Below are positions 46,721 through 57,979 of a stretch of DNA of 64,000 nt, one piece after another. The notes under the pieces are model-generated. The model did no database searches. It saw only the letters and a list, made by a program, of their open reading frames with translations, and was not told the DNA's origin. The DNA is taken from positions 63,224,191 to 63,288,190 of the forward strand of contig JAMXIF010000002.1 of NCBI GenBank assembly GCA_028583685.1. The letters are read 5' to 3'. This DNA comes from Petaurus breviceps papuanus (Eukaryota; Chordata; Mammalia; Diprotodontia; Petauridae). Within the stretch, counting starts at the first letter, position 1; the number at the start of each line of letters is the position of its first letter. The position numbers and the translations under genes are program-made.

Positions 46721-47496
46721 ACTCTCTATGTCTTTCTCTCCATCCTATTCTCTCCCCTGCTTATGTTTTTATTTCTCCTTTCTCCTCCTTAAGAGTTTTG
46801 CTTTTGGGGGCGGAGCCAAGATGGCAGAGTAGAAGTATGACCTCCCCATGGCTCTGGCTTCCACCTTCCCCCAATCCATGTAAAAAGGGGATTCTAAATA
46901 AACTTTGGAGCTGTAGAACCCACAAATGACACAGATAAGCTAGCCTCCCGCTGAAGACAGCCTGGCAGGCCAGCAGGAATCCAGCACAGCGCTCTGGGAG
47001 CCGGCCCAGCCCCACACCAAGGCTTTAGCCCCAGGACAGGTCTGACCAGCCCCTGGCCAGAGGGATTCCAGATCAGCAGCAGCTGTGGTCTTTTCCAGAT
47101 TTATCAACACATAGATGCGAAGGACAAAGTGAGAGGTCATTGCAGTCTGGAACTTGGGACCCAGTAAGTGAGAGTGCATGGCTTTTAACGCAGGCACAGC
47201 CAGCCAGCGCCACATAGCAGCTTCAGCTCTTGGCCTGCAGAGTGTAGGGGGACCAAGCACCAGTCTGAGGGGTAATAACTCTTGCTTTAACCTTCTTGGA
47301 TCTGGATTGCAGTCTAGGTTGGAGGTCCTGGGGTGTGTGTCCATCTTGCCAGAGCATGAGGAGACCTCAGAGAGGGCACCCAACTAATACATCTGGCAGC
47401 TGAGAAAACCCCAGTATTTGGGATGAAAGCTCCCCTGTCTGGTGGCACAGTCCTACTGTGGCAAAAAGCCCAGGGGTCAAGTGACTGAGGGGTGAC

Positions 47497-48585
47497 ATGA
47501 TCAGGCAAAGGAAACAAAGTAGACAGAAGATTCCAAAATTTCACTCCTATTTTGGGGACAAAAAGGAGCAAAGCATGGAACAGGAGGAAAACAGTGAAGT
47601 CAGGACTCCTGCACCAAAAGCTTCAAAGGAAAATATAAGCTGGTTACAGGCCATAGAGGACCTTAAGAAGCAGATAAGAGAAGTGGAGGAAAAATTGGGA
47701 AGAGAAATGAGAACAATGCAAGAAAATTATGAAATGAGAGTCAACAGCCTGACTGAGGAAAATAATACCTTAAAAAACAGACTGACTCAAATGGTAAAAG
47801 AGGCTCAAAAAGGCAATGAGGAGAAGAATGCCTTAAAAAGCCAAATTTTTCAGATGGAAAAAGAATCTCAAAAGCTCACTGAGGAGTATCATTGCTTCAG
47901 AATTAGATTGGAGTAAATGGAAGCTAATGACTTTATCAGAAATCAAGAGGCTGTTAAGCAGATCCAAACAAATGAAAGAATAGAGGGCAATGTGAAATAT
48001 CTCATGGGAAAACCCACTGACCTGGAAAATAGATCCAGGAGAGATAATTTTAAAATTATTGGACTATCTGAAAGCCATGATCAAAGTAAGAACCTAGAAA
48101 TCATCCTCCAGGAAGTTCTCAAAGAAAACTGCCCTGATGTTTTAGTGCCAGAGGGCAAAATAGAGGTTTAAAGAATACACCGATCACCTGCTGAAAAAGA
48201 TCCCCAAAAGAAAACTCCTAGAAATATTATAGCCAGGTTCCAGAATTCCCAGATTAAGGAGAGAATATTACAAGCAGCCAGGAAGAAACAATTTGAATAT
48301 TGTGGGAACACGATCATGATAACGCAGGATCTGGCAGCTTCTACACTGAGGGATTGAAGGGCTTGGAATATGATATTCTGGAGGTCTAAGGAGCTGGGAT
48401 TAAGACCAAGAATGACCTACCCAGTAAAACTGAGTATTATGTTTCAAGGGAAAATATGGTCATTCAGTGGAATAGAAGACTTTCAAGCATTCTTGCTGAA
48501 AAAACCAGAGTTGAAAAAAAATTTGACATTCAGATACAAGAAGCAAGAGAAGCATGAGAAGGTACACAGGGAAAAGAAATCATAA
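47497..48585 (+). pseudogene. HAL1-2 ORF1, three stops
   Basis: MIRQRKQSRQKIPKFHSYFG start; coiled coil and RRM as in HAL1-1. Stops: CAA to TAA near 47914, GAA to TAA near 48168, and the UGA after LRD near 48355 that HAL1-1 shares. Downstream open sequence continues (KELGLRPRMTYPVKLSIMFQ) to 48585. The first two stops are private to this copy, so it was probably open at insertion. Confidence 0.85.
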
Positions 48586-49309
48586 GGAACTTATCAAAGT
48601 TGAACTGTTAACATTCCTACATGGAAAAACAATAATTGTAACTTATGAAACTTTTCTCAGTAGTTGAAGGGAATAGAAATATATATAAGTGTATATATGA
48701 GGGTATATGGGCACATGAATACATATGTGAAAGTGTGTATATATGTTTACAGGTATACATAGAGGGCACAGGACCAATTTAACAGGAAAGTCTGATACTT
48801 AAAAGGTGCATTAAGAGGTGAGAGATGAATATAATGAGAGGAGATGGGGGGAGATAAATTGGGGTAAACTATCTCATACAGAAGAGGAAAGGGAAAATGG
48901 TTACAATGGAGGGGAAAAAGAGGAAGGCAAAAGGGAATGGGTCAAACTTATTCCCATTGAATTTGGCTTGAGGAGGGAATGAAATACACACTAAATAGGG
49001 TATCTCACCCTCCAGGAGAGTAGTGGGGGAAGGATGATGGAAGGGGAGGGCAGGCTGGGGGGGAGGGTAGTTGGAAGCACCCACTTTTGAAAAGGGATGG
49101 GATCAAAGAGAATAGAACAAGTGGCAGGTGGGATAGGAGGGAGGGAAATATGGTAAGTCTTTTACAATATATCTACCATGTTATTGTTTTGCATTAGCCA
49201 CACATGTACAACCTATACTGAACTGCTTATCTTCCCAGTAAGGGTGGGTGACAAGGGAGGAAGGGAATGATTCTGGAATTTAAAGTTTTAAAATGGAATA
49301 TTTAAATAC

Positions 49310-49311
<2 letters not shown>

Positions 49312-49351
<40 letters not shown>

Positions 49352-49378
49352 ATACATTATATATATATATATATATAC
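49312..49378. repeat. TA/TG microsatellite in HAL1-2 3' UTR
   Basis: (TA)n, (TG)n, then (TA)n again. Confidence 0.9.
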
Positions 49379-49650
49379 ATACTGTTATTAATACTATTTT
49401 ACATGTAATTGGGCAATAAGATATACAGGCACTGAGGCATAGAGATTCACCATGCCGTACTGGAAAATTTGAAAGGGGTATGGGAGAAAATATGGGAGAG
49501 AGCAGATTGGAGGAGGGGATATCCTGTGGGACTTCTATTTTCGGGCGGTGGGTAGGGGAAAAACGGGGAGAAAATTTGTAACTCAAAATCTGGCAGAAAC
49601 GGATGATGTAAATCAGAAGTTAATAAAGCATTTTAAAAAAAGAAAAAAAA

Positions 49651-49745
49651 GAGACTGAGACAAGTGGAATTTTCATGTCCAGGAACAGAGTCCAGCTGGG
49701 GAATAAATGCTAGATTAAGAGACCAAATAAAAGAGTCTGGCCCTT
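49651..49745 (+). other. 3'-transduced sequence of HAL1-2
   Basis: Between the HAL1 poly(A) and the TSD lies 'gagactgagacaagtgg...gtctggcccttt', absent from HAL1-1. AATAAA at 49726-49731 stands 15 nt before the second A run (49747-49755), the normal spacing for cleavage. It is source-locus flank carried along by read-through. Confidence 0.85.
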
Positions 49746-49907
49746 TAAAAAAAAAGAGTTTTGCTTTTGACCACCTCTCTTAATATTCCTTCCTCATCAG
49801 CCTCCCTCCCTTTTCCTAACATTTCCCCGTACTACTTCTTCCCTCCTTTCTAACTCTCTCCTCTTTTCTTTCACCTTTAGCTTCTTCCTGCCTGTAGGGC
49901 ATGTTAG

Positions 49908-50785
49908 ATAAACAACTCTGAGGTACCACATATCACTGGTCAGATTGGCTAAGATCATGAAACAGGAAAATGAGAAATACTGGAGAGGATATGGACAAAT
50001 TGGAACACTAATGCATTACTGGTGGAATTGTGAACTGATCCAACCATTCTGGAAAGCCCAAAGGGCTTTAAATAATTTCATACCCTTTGACTCAGCAATA
50101 CCACTTCTAGGGTTGTATCCCAAAGAGATCATAGAAGTGAGAAATAGACCCACATGTACAAAAATATTTATAGCAGCTTTTTTTGTGGTAGTGAAGAAAT
50201 GGAAATTAAGGGGTTGTCCATCAATTGGGGAATGGCTGAACAAGTTGTGGTATATGCATGTTATAGAATACTATTGTGCAATAAGAAACAAGGAGCAGAT
50301 GGAATTCATATTTGCCTGGAGAGGCTTATACGATCTGATGCTGAGGGAAAAGAGTAGAGCCAGGAGGAACTTGTACACAATTACAGACACCACGTTATAT
50401 GTGAAGACCAACTTTGATAAGTTGGACTCTTCTCAGCAATCCAGAGTCATAAGTCAACCCCAAAACACTCATGATGGAGAGAGACATTTACATCCAGAGA
50501 AAGAACTGAGTTTGAACCCAGATTGAAGCAAACTACCTGCCCTTTTTTGTTTTCTTGTTTGGTTTTGTTTCCTCTTTCCCATTCTTCATTCCATCTGATA
50601 CAATGCATCTTTATAACCTGACTAATGCCTAATGTGAAAGTATTTGCTGATACTATACTTGATTGTATACTGCCATGGGTTGGGGGGTGAGGAGAGTGGG
50701 GAGGGAGGGAAAATTTGAAACTCAAGGAATTGTGGTAATGAATCTTAGAAACCAAAAGTAAACAAATTAATTAAAGACCAAAAAA
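49908..50785 (+). mobile_element. Young 5'-truncated L1 tail
   Basis: Plus-strand end of L1 inserted in element F. Begins 'aaacaactctgaggtaccac' in late ORF2 and ends in A-rich sequence. Short duplication TTAGAT on both sides (49902-49907 and about 50803-50808). Little decayed: 193 codons of late ORF2 remain open. Confidence 0.85.
49945..50526 (+). pseudogene. L1 ORF2 C-terminus, open for 193 codons
   Basis: Reads EKYWRGYGQIGTLMHYWWNC, PLLGLYPKEIIEV, RGCPSIGEWLNKLWYMHVIE, YYCAIRNKEQMEF, ending KELSLNPD. This is the C-terminal cysteine-type domain of ORF2p; two of the cysteines typical of the block (C..GCG) are Y here. No RT or endonuclease part is present, so it is a fragment without activity. 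It gives the best reference for where ORF2 ends in this family. Confidence 0.8.
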
Positions 50786-51508
50786 AAGCTAAAAAAAACC
50801 CTTAGATTAAATGGTTATAAGAAAAAAGAAAGTATGTTATTCCCTCCTTGAACCAAATCAGAAAAGAGTAAATCTCAAACTCCTCTCCATTCTTTCTTTT
50901 CCTCTGCTATAATAAGTTTTGTGTCTCTTCATGTTATATTCCTATACTTAACTGATGATGGTATTCCCTCCTTCAACCCAAACCAATGAGACTAATGTTC
51001 TTACAATGTTCATCTCCCTCCCTTCTTTCCATCTACTATATGTTTTCATGCCTCTTTATGTGGCATAATTTACCCTTTTCTGCCTTCTCCTTTCCTCTTC
51101 TCCCATTACAATCTGTTCACAACCCTTAATAAGTTATTTTTTTTATCACATTAGTTAATTTATACCCACATCTTCTATCCCTGTATATACCTTTTAAATG
51201 TCATGATAATTACACAGTTCTCAATACTGACAGGTATCCTCCCACATAGGAATATTTTGCTCTTATTGAATAAAAAGTTGTTTGTGTGTTTTCCCTGCTC
51301 CTTGGTTGAGATGGGATTTGTTGGGACACCTCCCATCCTGAACTTTAAGCTCAGCATAGCCACAGCCACATCCCTCCTCCATGTTTTCCAAGCCTGCTGC
51401 TGGTTCTACTATTTCAGATTTTACATTGGGGAAATATTCTCTGAGTTTTCAGGGTCAAAGAGGGGATGAGAACAGCTATGGTTTCCTCTGCCATCTTGGC
51501 TTCCAGAA

Positions 51509-51872
51509 GTTCATCCAGACTGTGGACTGATAGCCTCAAGAGTAGGTGTTGCCACTGCCACATGCCCTGTGCTTGTCTTTGCCCCTGCAGTGGGTGAGTC
51601 AGTTCACCCAGGGTAATTCTTACTCTGCTATGTTTGGGTGCTGGTGCAGTCTACATGTTCCATGTTCTGTGCTCTCCTTGCCTAGACAACAAATTCTACC
51701 AGGTGACTTTCTGCACTTTCCTGGGCTAGAAATCTGCCACATTTTGTCTCCCAGTGGATTCTGCCTTCTAAAATCCATTCAGATTCACTTTTTAGAGGTT
51801 ACTGAAGGAATTCATGTGCGAGTTCCAGTGAGTTCCTGCTTTCACCCTGCCATCTTGTCTCTGCCTCTCCTA
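51509..51872 (-). mobile_element. Second L1 5' UTR fragment
   Basis: In reverse it starts 'gcagagacaagatggcaggg' at 51872 and runs about 360 bp to the 5' end of element F. Either another L1 cut by F, or a doubled leader. Confidence 0.55.
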
Positions 51873-52134
51873 TTTCTTTAGGTATCTTCATATTGTTTTA
51901 ACTCATTGTCCAGCTGCTATGGACAAAAAGACTCATCTACATTTCCTGGTTATCTAGTCTAAATAGGATAGGGACTGAACCTCTGATTCAGTTTGTGTAG
52001 AGAACTCTTAAATAAGGACACTTCTTCTATTAATGCAAATTGTCATGTGCTTTCCAATTTAGAGTCTCAGAGAATTATTGTGATAGTAATGGAATATAAA
52101 GATTCCCCTGTATTGGCTTGGTTTTCAAATTGAT

Positions 52135-53293
52135 TGTGTTAAAACCCAGAGCTTGTTAATCCCACCTGTGGGATGGACTTGTTGATGTGAAAAGAAAGTC
52201 CTGAACTGGGAGGAGCTGGTGATGTAGATTTGGAGAGACAAGAGAGAGGCAGAAGAACTTTTTGGAAGCAGCACCTCGTGGAGGCAGAGAGAGACTGAGA
52301 GAATTGCTGGGGGCCACTTTGAATTGCCCTGGACTTTTGAGACTTGCCCCCTGAGCTGCCAAGGACTGAGGAGACATGGCTGTTTTGCTGGTACTTTGTC
52401 TGTCTGTTTTGATGTTGTTTTGCCAGATTTGTCCACTGGTGAAAGACAGTCCTGTTGTTGAAGAAGTCCTGGAACCTTGCTTTTGGTTAAGAAGCCCTGA
52501 GACTGTCCTGCAGACAGAGAGTGAATACTGTCCACTGGTGAAGGACAGTGCTGTTGTTGCAGGGGTCTGGAGAATGTCCTGCAGACAGAATGAATACTGT
52601 CCACTGGTGAAGGACAGTGCTGTTGTTGCAGGGGTCTGGGAACCTTTCTGTTGGTTCAGAAGCCCTGAAGAAGGATTTTCTTGTTGTATGTTTACAGAAA
52701 TCCTGGGAGAGGGTTTTGCTAATGTTTTCAGGGGTTCTAGGACTGTTCTGCAGACAGAGGATGAATTCATGAAGGGACTGGCAATGTATTTTGTGGCCTT
52801 GCTAAGCCTTGTCTCCCCAGGAACTAAGATTGCTGAGAACTTGCCTTGTGTCAAGATGAAGAAAAGACCTCCATTTGGGTATTAAGTGCTGTGCTTAAAC
52901 TTGATGTAACTCTGGGGTAGATTCAATTGTGATCCAGGGTTGGGGAACTTTTGACCTTTTTGTGTTCTATGGTTGAACAAATGAATGTACTTTACTTAGA
53001 TTGGAAACTAATCTCAATTTGAGAAGAGGGGTTTTGTGATGGACCAAATGAAGATACAGCCTAGGGGTGGAGTAGTATTTAGAACAGGGACTTTGTAATT
53101 GATTGAATGAGTGGAAGATCCTGGGGTGGGGTAGTACTTGAAGATTATTTAATCACCTTTAGGAAATGCTGTATTTTGAATGATGTCATGTTTTGATCTT
53201 CTCTGTTCTTGGTTGGTCACTGAATAAAACGGAGAGCACCTATGCTGGAATTTTGAACCTTAGGAAGTTGCCTTTCCTTGGCATTATATTACA
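52135..53293 (+). mobile_element. Long solo LTR, about 1.16 kb
   Basis: Starts TGTGTTAAAACCC and ends TATATTACA (approximate ends; no clean TSD found). AATAAA at 53223-53228 with about 65 bp after it suits an R-U5 end. The stretch 52780-52880 matches the LTR at 8191-16112 on both sides of that LTR's L1 joint. Contains short internal repeats (52425-52640). Fossil, no internal viral genes. The 169-residue frame 52376-52885 lies inside it and is not called as a gene. Confidence 0.7.
52425..52640 (+). repeat. Tandem units of about 63 bp inside the LTR
   Basis: 'ctgtccactggtgaaggaca' followed by 'gtgctgttgttgcaggggtc' occurs at about 52528 and 52591, with a third diverged unit at about 52430. Confidence 0.8.
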
Positions 53294-53319
53294 ATTATCT
53301 AGACTGATCGTAATAGTAA

Positions 53320-53525
53320 TAGCTAGTATTTATCTACCCCTTTAAGTTTTATAAAGTTATAAAGTGGTATATATATATTACCTCATTTATTCCTCATTAC
53401 AAAGCTGTGGTAGGTGCTATTATGCCCATTTTGCAGATGAAGAAACTGAAACAAATTGAGGTAGTGATTTGCCCAGAGTCACAATAAGTGTCTGAGGCAG
53501 CATTTGAACTCAGATTTTCTTGATT
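53320..53525 (+). repeat. MIR/Ther-type CORE-SINE
   Basis: 'aatagctagtatttatctac', 'cattttgcagatgaagaaac' and 'gatttgcccagagtcaca' then 'tttgaactcag' follow the CORE order. Confidence 0.75.
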
Positions 53526-53529
53526 ATAA

Positions 53530-56250
53530 GACTAACTTTCTATCTTGTGTGTATCTCATTGATACTGAGTCAAGCATCCTGCCCAACCCTTGCAGGGAAG
53601 AAATAAACAAGTTTTCTGCCTATCCTCTTACCCCTAAGTAATTCAGATGTCATTTCTGGCTTCCTATTCCATCAAACAAATTTATAGTGCTGTTAGAAAT
53701 AGCTATATATTACCTAGTTCTAACAATGACAGTACCTAATTCAAGACAATTCTTACAAACTTTCAATTCAGAAGAGCAGGAGAGACAGATTGGTGCTGAG
53801 CAGAAAGTTGGAAGTTACCTGTGTATGACAAGTAGCAAGAAGTCATCAATTTTCAAAGCAGCTGCCAAGAAAGAATCTTTCCTATTTGTTGTGTCATCAA
53901 ACCTCTGGAAACTTTCCTCCGTACATGTTCATAAGCAAAAATGGGCATAATAGTAGTATTCTCTATATAATCTCTGTATAGTTTCTATTACTATCATGAT
54001 CCTGATAGAATTAGAATGATATAGTTTAATGACCTTTGGAGTCAGGAAACCTTGCTTCCAATCCTAGTTCTTTCCCTTGCCAACAACAATGCTTTACTGT
54101 TTCTCCTTCAATAAGTCATCTTTTGATGGGTTTCCCAGATATCGAGTCTTAAAAAGAGTCAGTGGGATTAAATGGTATCTAAGAATATTTTCCCCAGCTT
54201 AATCTATGATTCTATGGAATAAGCTGAATAGTTCCATATCAATATAACTCTAAAGGAAAAATTAGTGAACATTGGGAAGTTTATTGGCTCTCAGAGTGGT
54301 GTAAAATAAACTCCTCGCTTCCTGACTTATGCAGACTTTCAATGTAAAAATTGTAACTGCACCAAGGTATTCTAGGACTGAGTTCATATGAGCTATTTCA
54401 TGGCTCCAAGCTTATGTTATCAGTTTATATGGGGAAAAAAGACTCTTAATGAATGTCTTTCTTCATCCTTAACTCACATAAAAGTGACTCTTTGCCCCCA
54501 AAGGGTAATGATCATGGTCATCTGACAGTTGCTATGTGTTTGGCATTTGACACTCAAATGGAGTTGTGCAGATTTTGTTGTAGTTATTAATTGAATATAA
54601 CCTCAATTTGTATCCATACTTTAGTTTTAACTCAAATGTGCAGGGTGCAGATGACCTGTAGCCATGTTTCTTTCTTGCTATAATCTCAGCCACATGCAAA
54701 GACTGAATCTTCTCTGTTTGCTGCATATCTTAGAGCTGTGAACTCTGTGGATGGTTTATGCCAATTACCATCTACAGTCAGTTTAAGAAAACAATGAATA
54801 TTGTCAACCTTGCACTTTGAAATGGAAAATAATGAATATTGCTTTGGCCCTGTCCTCCCTTCATCTCACTTAATTGGTCTAACTCAGTACTGACATAGTA
54901 GGGGAAACTGATCTTTTTTTTCATTTCATAAAATTCAGGAAAAAAGTATCTGCTTTTCTTTGTCCACTAGAGCAAAAACTCCACTAATTGTGACTCAAAG
55001 TGAGCTGTTATTCTCTGGGTTGCTTTTGCAAAATATTTCTTTCTTTCTGAGAGTTTCTTTTTTATTTTTCATCCTTACCAAACTACCCCCACTCACTTGC
55101 TTTCCCTGACATCCCCAAAGACTGTAAACAGTGTTGAAAAATAACCTATTTCAAAAGTGAAAACCTTTTAAAAATGCAAAGGAAAGGGGGAGGGGGGATA
55201 GGGAGGAGCTGGTGTCCCAAAACCCCGCATTTAAGTTAAGGATTAGTCCATATGGTCTCTATTTTCAGTGAGCAATTAGAGTGAAGAGGGAGAAACTGCT
55301 GGGAAACCTACCATGCACTGTCACCTACAGAGCTAATAGATTTCTGATGTCAGATGTGGTCAGAGATAGTCAGTATCATTGCCAGAAAAAAATGAAATAT
55401 GAGCTGTATCCTATAGTTTAAAAAGCCTAGTTGCTCACTACTATTCAAAGCAGGACTTTCTGTATTCCTCAGGTACAATCAACCATGAAACACATCAATG
55501 GTATGTGTTTTACTGAATTGTTCTGGCTTAATTACATCTTGTTTCTACTTTTCTGGAGTAATTACTTATCACTAATGCAGTATTTCTTTTTGTTTATTTG
55601 TTTGTTTTGCTTTGTTTTATCTTCAACAAGAGAGATCTCCACCTAGATTACATTCCAACCTAAATGCCCTTGTCTTTTATAAGTTTTTCATCATTATCTC
55701 TAGCTACTCTTCTAATTTTTAGACAAACTGGCCCTCTAATATGAGTTTTCTCCCTCAAGACCTTCTTTTTCACTTTCATATCATTCAGTAATGAAAATGC
55801 TGCTTCATTTCCATGGTGACGGACTGGGAAAGAATACATGGTAGTCTCCAATAGAAAGTGAAGTTGAGATGGTTCAGAGAGGTTAAGTTCTATTGTACTA
55901 TAAAACATAGGTGTGATGAAACATCATAATTATGCAGGTAAAACTGGGAAACATGTATCTATCATTTATAATGTGAAAGATGAATAGAACATAGTATAAA
56001 ATTTTACAAAGGAATATCTATAGTGGTAGTAGCCATAAAGGTCTCTGCCCATATCAACACTATGCTTGAAATTTGCAATATTCAAGTGTGATGTGCTGTG
56101 TGGAAGAGATCTAATTAAGGTTGCTGATATAACATATGTGTATCAAACATTTCTAGATGGGAGTCAGTTTGTGATAAGAAGCCTATGCTTGGGATCAAGG
56201 GATTTAACTGTATCCATGTAATCAGACTTGTGTGGCTTTTTAAGAAAATT
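53530..56250. other. Intergenic DNA, no gene seen
   Basis: The open frame 53687-53950 (87 residues) has no recognised domain and no support as an exon. A possible MIR lies at 54010-54140. G-rich 'aaagggggaggggggatag' near 55184-55202 is simple sequence. Of the long intervals this is one of the least repeat-marked to my eye, so an unseen conserved element is possible. Confidence 0.5.
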
Positions 56251-56254
56251 TAGT

Positions 56255-57850
56255 TGGGGGGCAGAGTCAAGATGGTAGAGTAGAAACAGGACTTCCTCGG
56301 GCTCTGGCTGTCAACTCCTCCAAATCATGTAAAAGGTGACTCTGAACAAACTTTGTAGCTACAGAACCCACAAAATGACACAGAGAAGCTAATGTCCAGC
56401 TGAGGTCAGCCAAGCAGACCAGAAGGGAGTGGCCAGCACAGTGCTTTAGGAGCTGAGCCAAGCCCCAGACAAGCCAGAGGTTTTAGCTGCAGGATAGTCA
56501 CAGCCAGCCACCTGCTGGAGGGACTTCAGATCACCAGCAGCTGTGGTGATTTCCAGAATTATCAACACAAAGGTTTTAAGGACAAAGTGATAGGTCAGTG
56601 CAGTGTGGACTTTGGGATCCAGTTGCTAGGGAGTGTGGTTGGCTTTTGCCCCTGGAGAAAGAAGCAGCTGAGGTGCAATATCCTTGCAACCTCAGCCACG
56701 TGGCAGCTTCAGCTCCTGGCCTGCAGAGTGTAGGGGGACCAAGCAACCAGTCTGAGGGGTAATCACTCTTGCTTTAACCTGCTTGGATCTGGATTGTGGT
56801 CTAGGCTAGAGGTCCTGGGGTGAGCAACCACCTTTCCAGAGCATGTGGAGGGTTCAGAGAGGGCATGCAAATAATACCTTTGGCAGCTGAGAAAACCTCA
56901 GTGATTGGGACAAAGCTCACTTGTCTGGTAGCAGAGTCCTACTGAGGCAAAAAGACCGGAAGTCAAGTAATTGAGCAGCAACAAGAGCAAACAAGGAAAG
57001 CAAAGAAAGCAGAGCAATCCAACATTAGACTCCTATTTTGGGGACACAAAGAAGCAAAGCATGGAACAGGAGGGAGACAGGGTAGTCAGAACTCCTGCAC
57101 CAAAAGCTTCCGAGAAAAATAGGAGTTGGTTACAGGCCATAGAGGAACTTAAGAAGGATTTAAAAAAAAAAACAAATAAGAGAAGTGGAGGAAAAATTGG
57201 GAAGATAAATGAGAATGATGCAAAAAAATTATGAAATGAAAGTCAGCAATATGACTGAAGAAAATAACACCTTAAAAATAGACTAACTCAAATGGCAAAA
57301 GAGGCTCAAAAGGACAATGAGGAGAAGAATGCCTTAAAAAGCCGAATTTGCCAGATGGAAAATGAATCTCAAAAGTTCACTGAAGAGAATCATTCCTTCA
57401 GAATTAGATTGTAGCAAATGGAACCTAGTGATTTTATGAGAAATCAAGATACTGTTAAACAGATCCAAATAAATGAAAAAATAGAAGGCAATGTGAAATA
57501 TCTCATGGGAAAAACCACTGTCCTGAAAATAGATCCAAGAGAGATAATTTAAAAATTATTGGACTACCTGAAAGCCATAAAAAAAACCTTAGAAATCATC
57601 CTTCAAGAAATCCTCAAGGAAAATAGTCCTGATGTTTTAGAACCACAGGGCAAAATAGAGGTTGAAAGAATCCACTGATCACCTCCTGAAAAAGATTCCA
57701 AAAAGAAACACATAGGAATATTATAGCCAGTTTCTTGAATTCCCAGATCAAGGAGAAAATATTACAAGGAGCTTGGAAGAAACAATTTGAAAATTGTGAA
57801 AACACAATCAGGATAACCCAGGATCTGGAAGCTTTTACCCTGAATAAAAG
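56255..57850 (+). mobile_element. HAL1-3: decayed HAL1, 3' part missing
   Basis: Starts ggggggcagagtcaagatgg. 5' UTR to 56970, then ORF1 to about 57840, where it stops just before the HLRD region and meets 'aataaaagaaaaaaaa'. No 3' UTR. More diverged than HAL1-1 and HAL1-2, with indels. Confidence 0.85.
56971..57840 (+). pseudogene. HAL1-3 ORF1 remnant
   Basis: The first open piece reads NPTLDSYFGDTKKQSMEQEG and RSWLQAIEELKKDLKKKTN, then shifts frame at an A-rich run (57160-57175). Coil and RRM blocks follow in changed frames. Dead. Confidence 0.8.
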
Positions 57851-57945
57851 AAAAAAAAGCAGTAATGACAAAAACCAAAATCCAAATGGGGTTGTGAAGA
57901 GTCAGATATGACTGAAAACAAATGATCAACAACAACAGGGTAAAT
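57851..57945 (+). repeat. Mar1 3' tail fragment
   Basis: 'ccaaatggggttgtgaagag' 'tcagatatgactgaaaacaa' is the BovB/RTE-like tail of Mar1 with no head or CORE. Directly abuts HAL1-3. Confidence 0.65.
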
Positions 57946-57979
57946 ACATCCTTTCTATGCTTTCTAGATTTCTATAAAA

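Larger units (their letters stand above)
46807..49753 (+). mobile_element. HAL1-2: full-length HAL1 with 3' transduction
   Basis: Starts gggcggagccaagatggcag. 5' UTR to 47496, ORF1 from 47497, 3' UTR with 'aataaagcatt' at about 49622, first poly(A) at 49635-49650, then ~95 bp of unrelated sequence and a second A run. Flanked by the exact 16-bp duplication AAGAGTTTTGCTTTTG (46791-46806 and 49754-49769). Close to HAL1-1 throughout; both lack ORF2. Confidence 0.93.
42130..51508 (-). mobile_element. L1 element F lacking ORF1, host of three later insertions
   Basis: Minus strand: 5' end at 51508 (ggaagccaagatggcagagg in reverse), short leader, inter-ORF spacer (50795-51280 and 49770-49905), then ORF2 (about 46720 down to 42450) and 3' UTR to about 42130. 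The spacer joins directly to 5' UTR sequence near 51300, so ORF1 is missing. Later insertions: a SINE (45495-45907), HAL1-2 (46807-49753) and an L1 tail (49908-50785). Confidence 0.78.

Noticed and set aside
52376-52885. 169-residue open frame with internal repeats, possible gene
   Set aside because: It lies wholly inside the long LTR, and its repeats are DNA-level units of a length divisible by three. No domain, no start context, no conservation evidence.
53687-53950. 87-residue frame, possible exon
   Set aside because: No recognisable domain, no splice-site pattern tested, and length within chance for this region.
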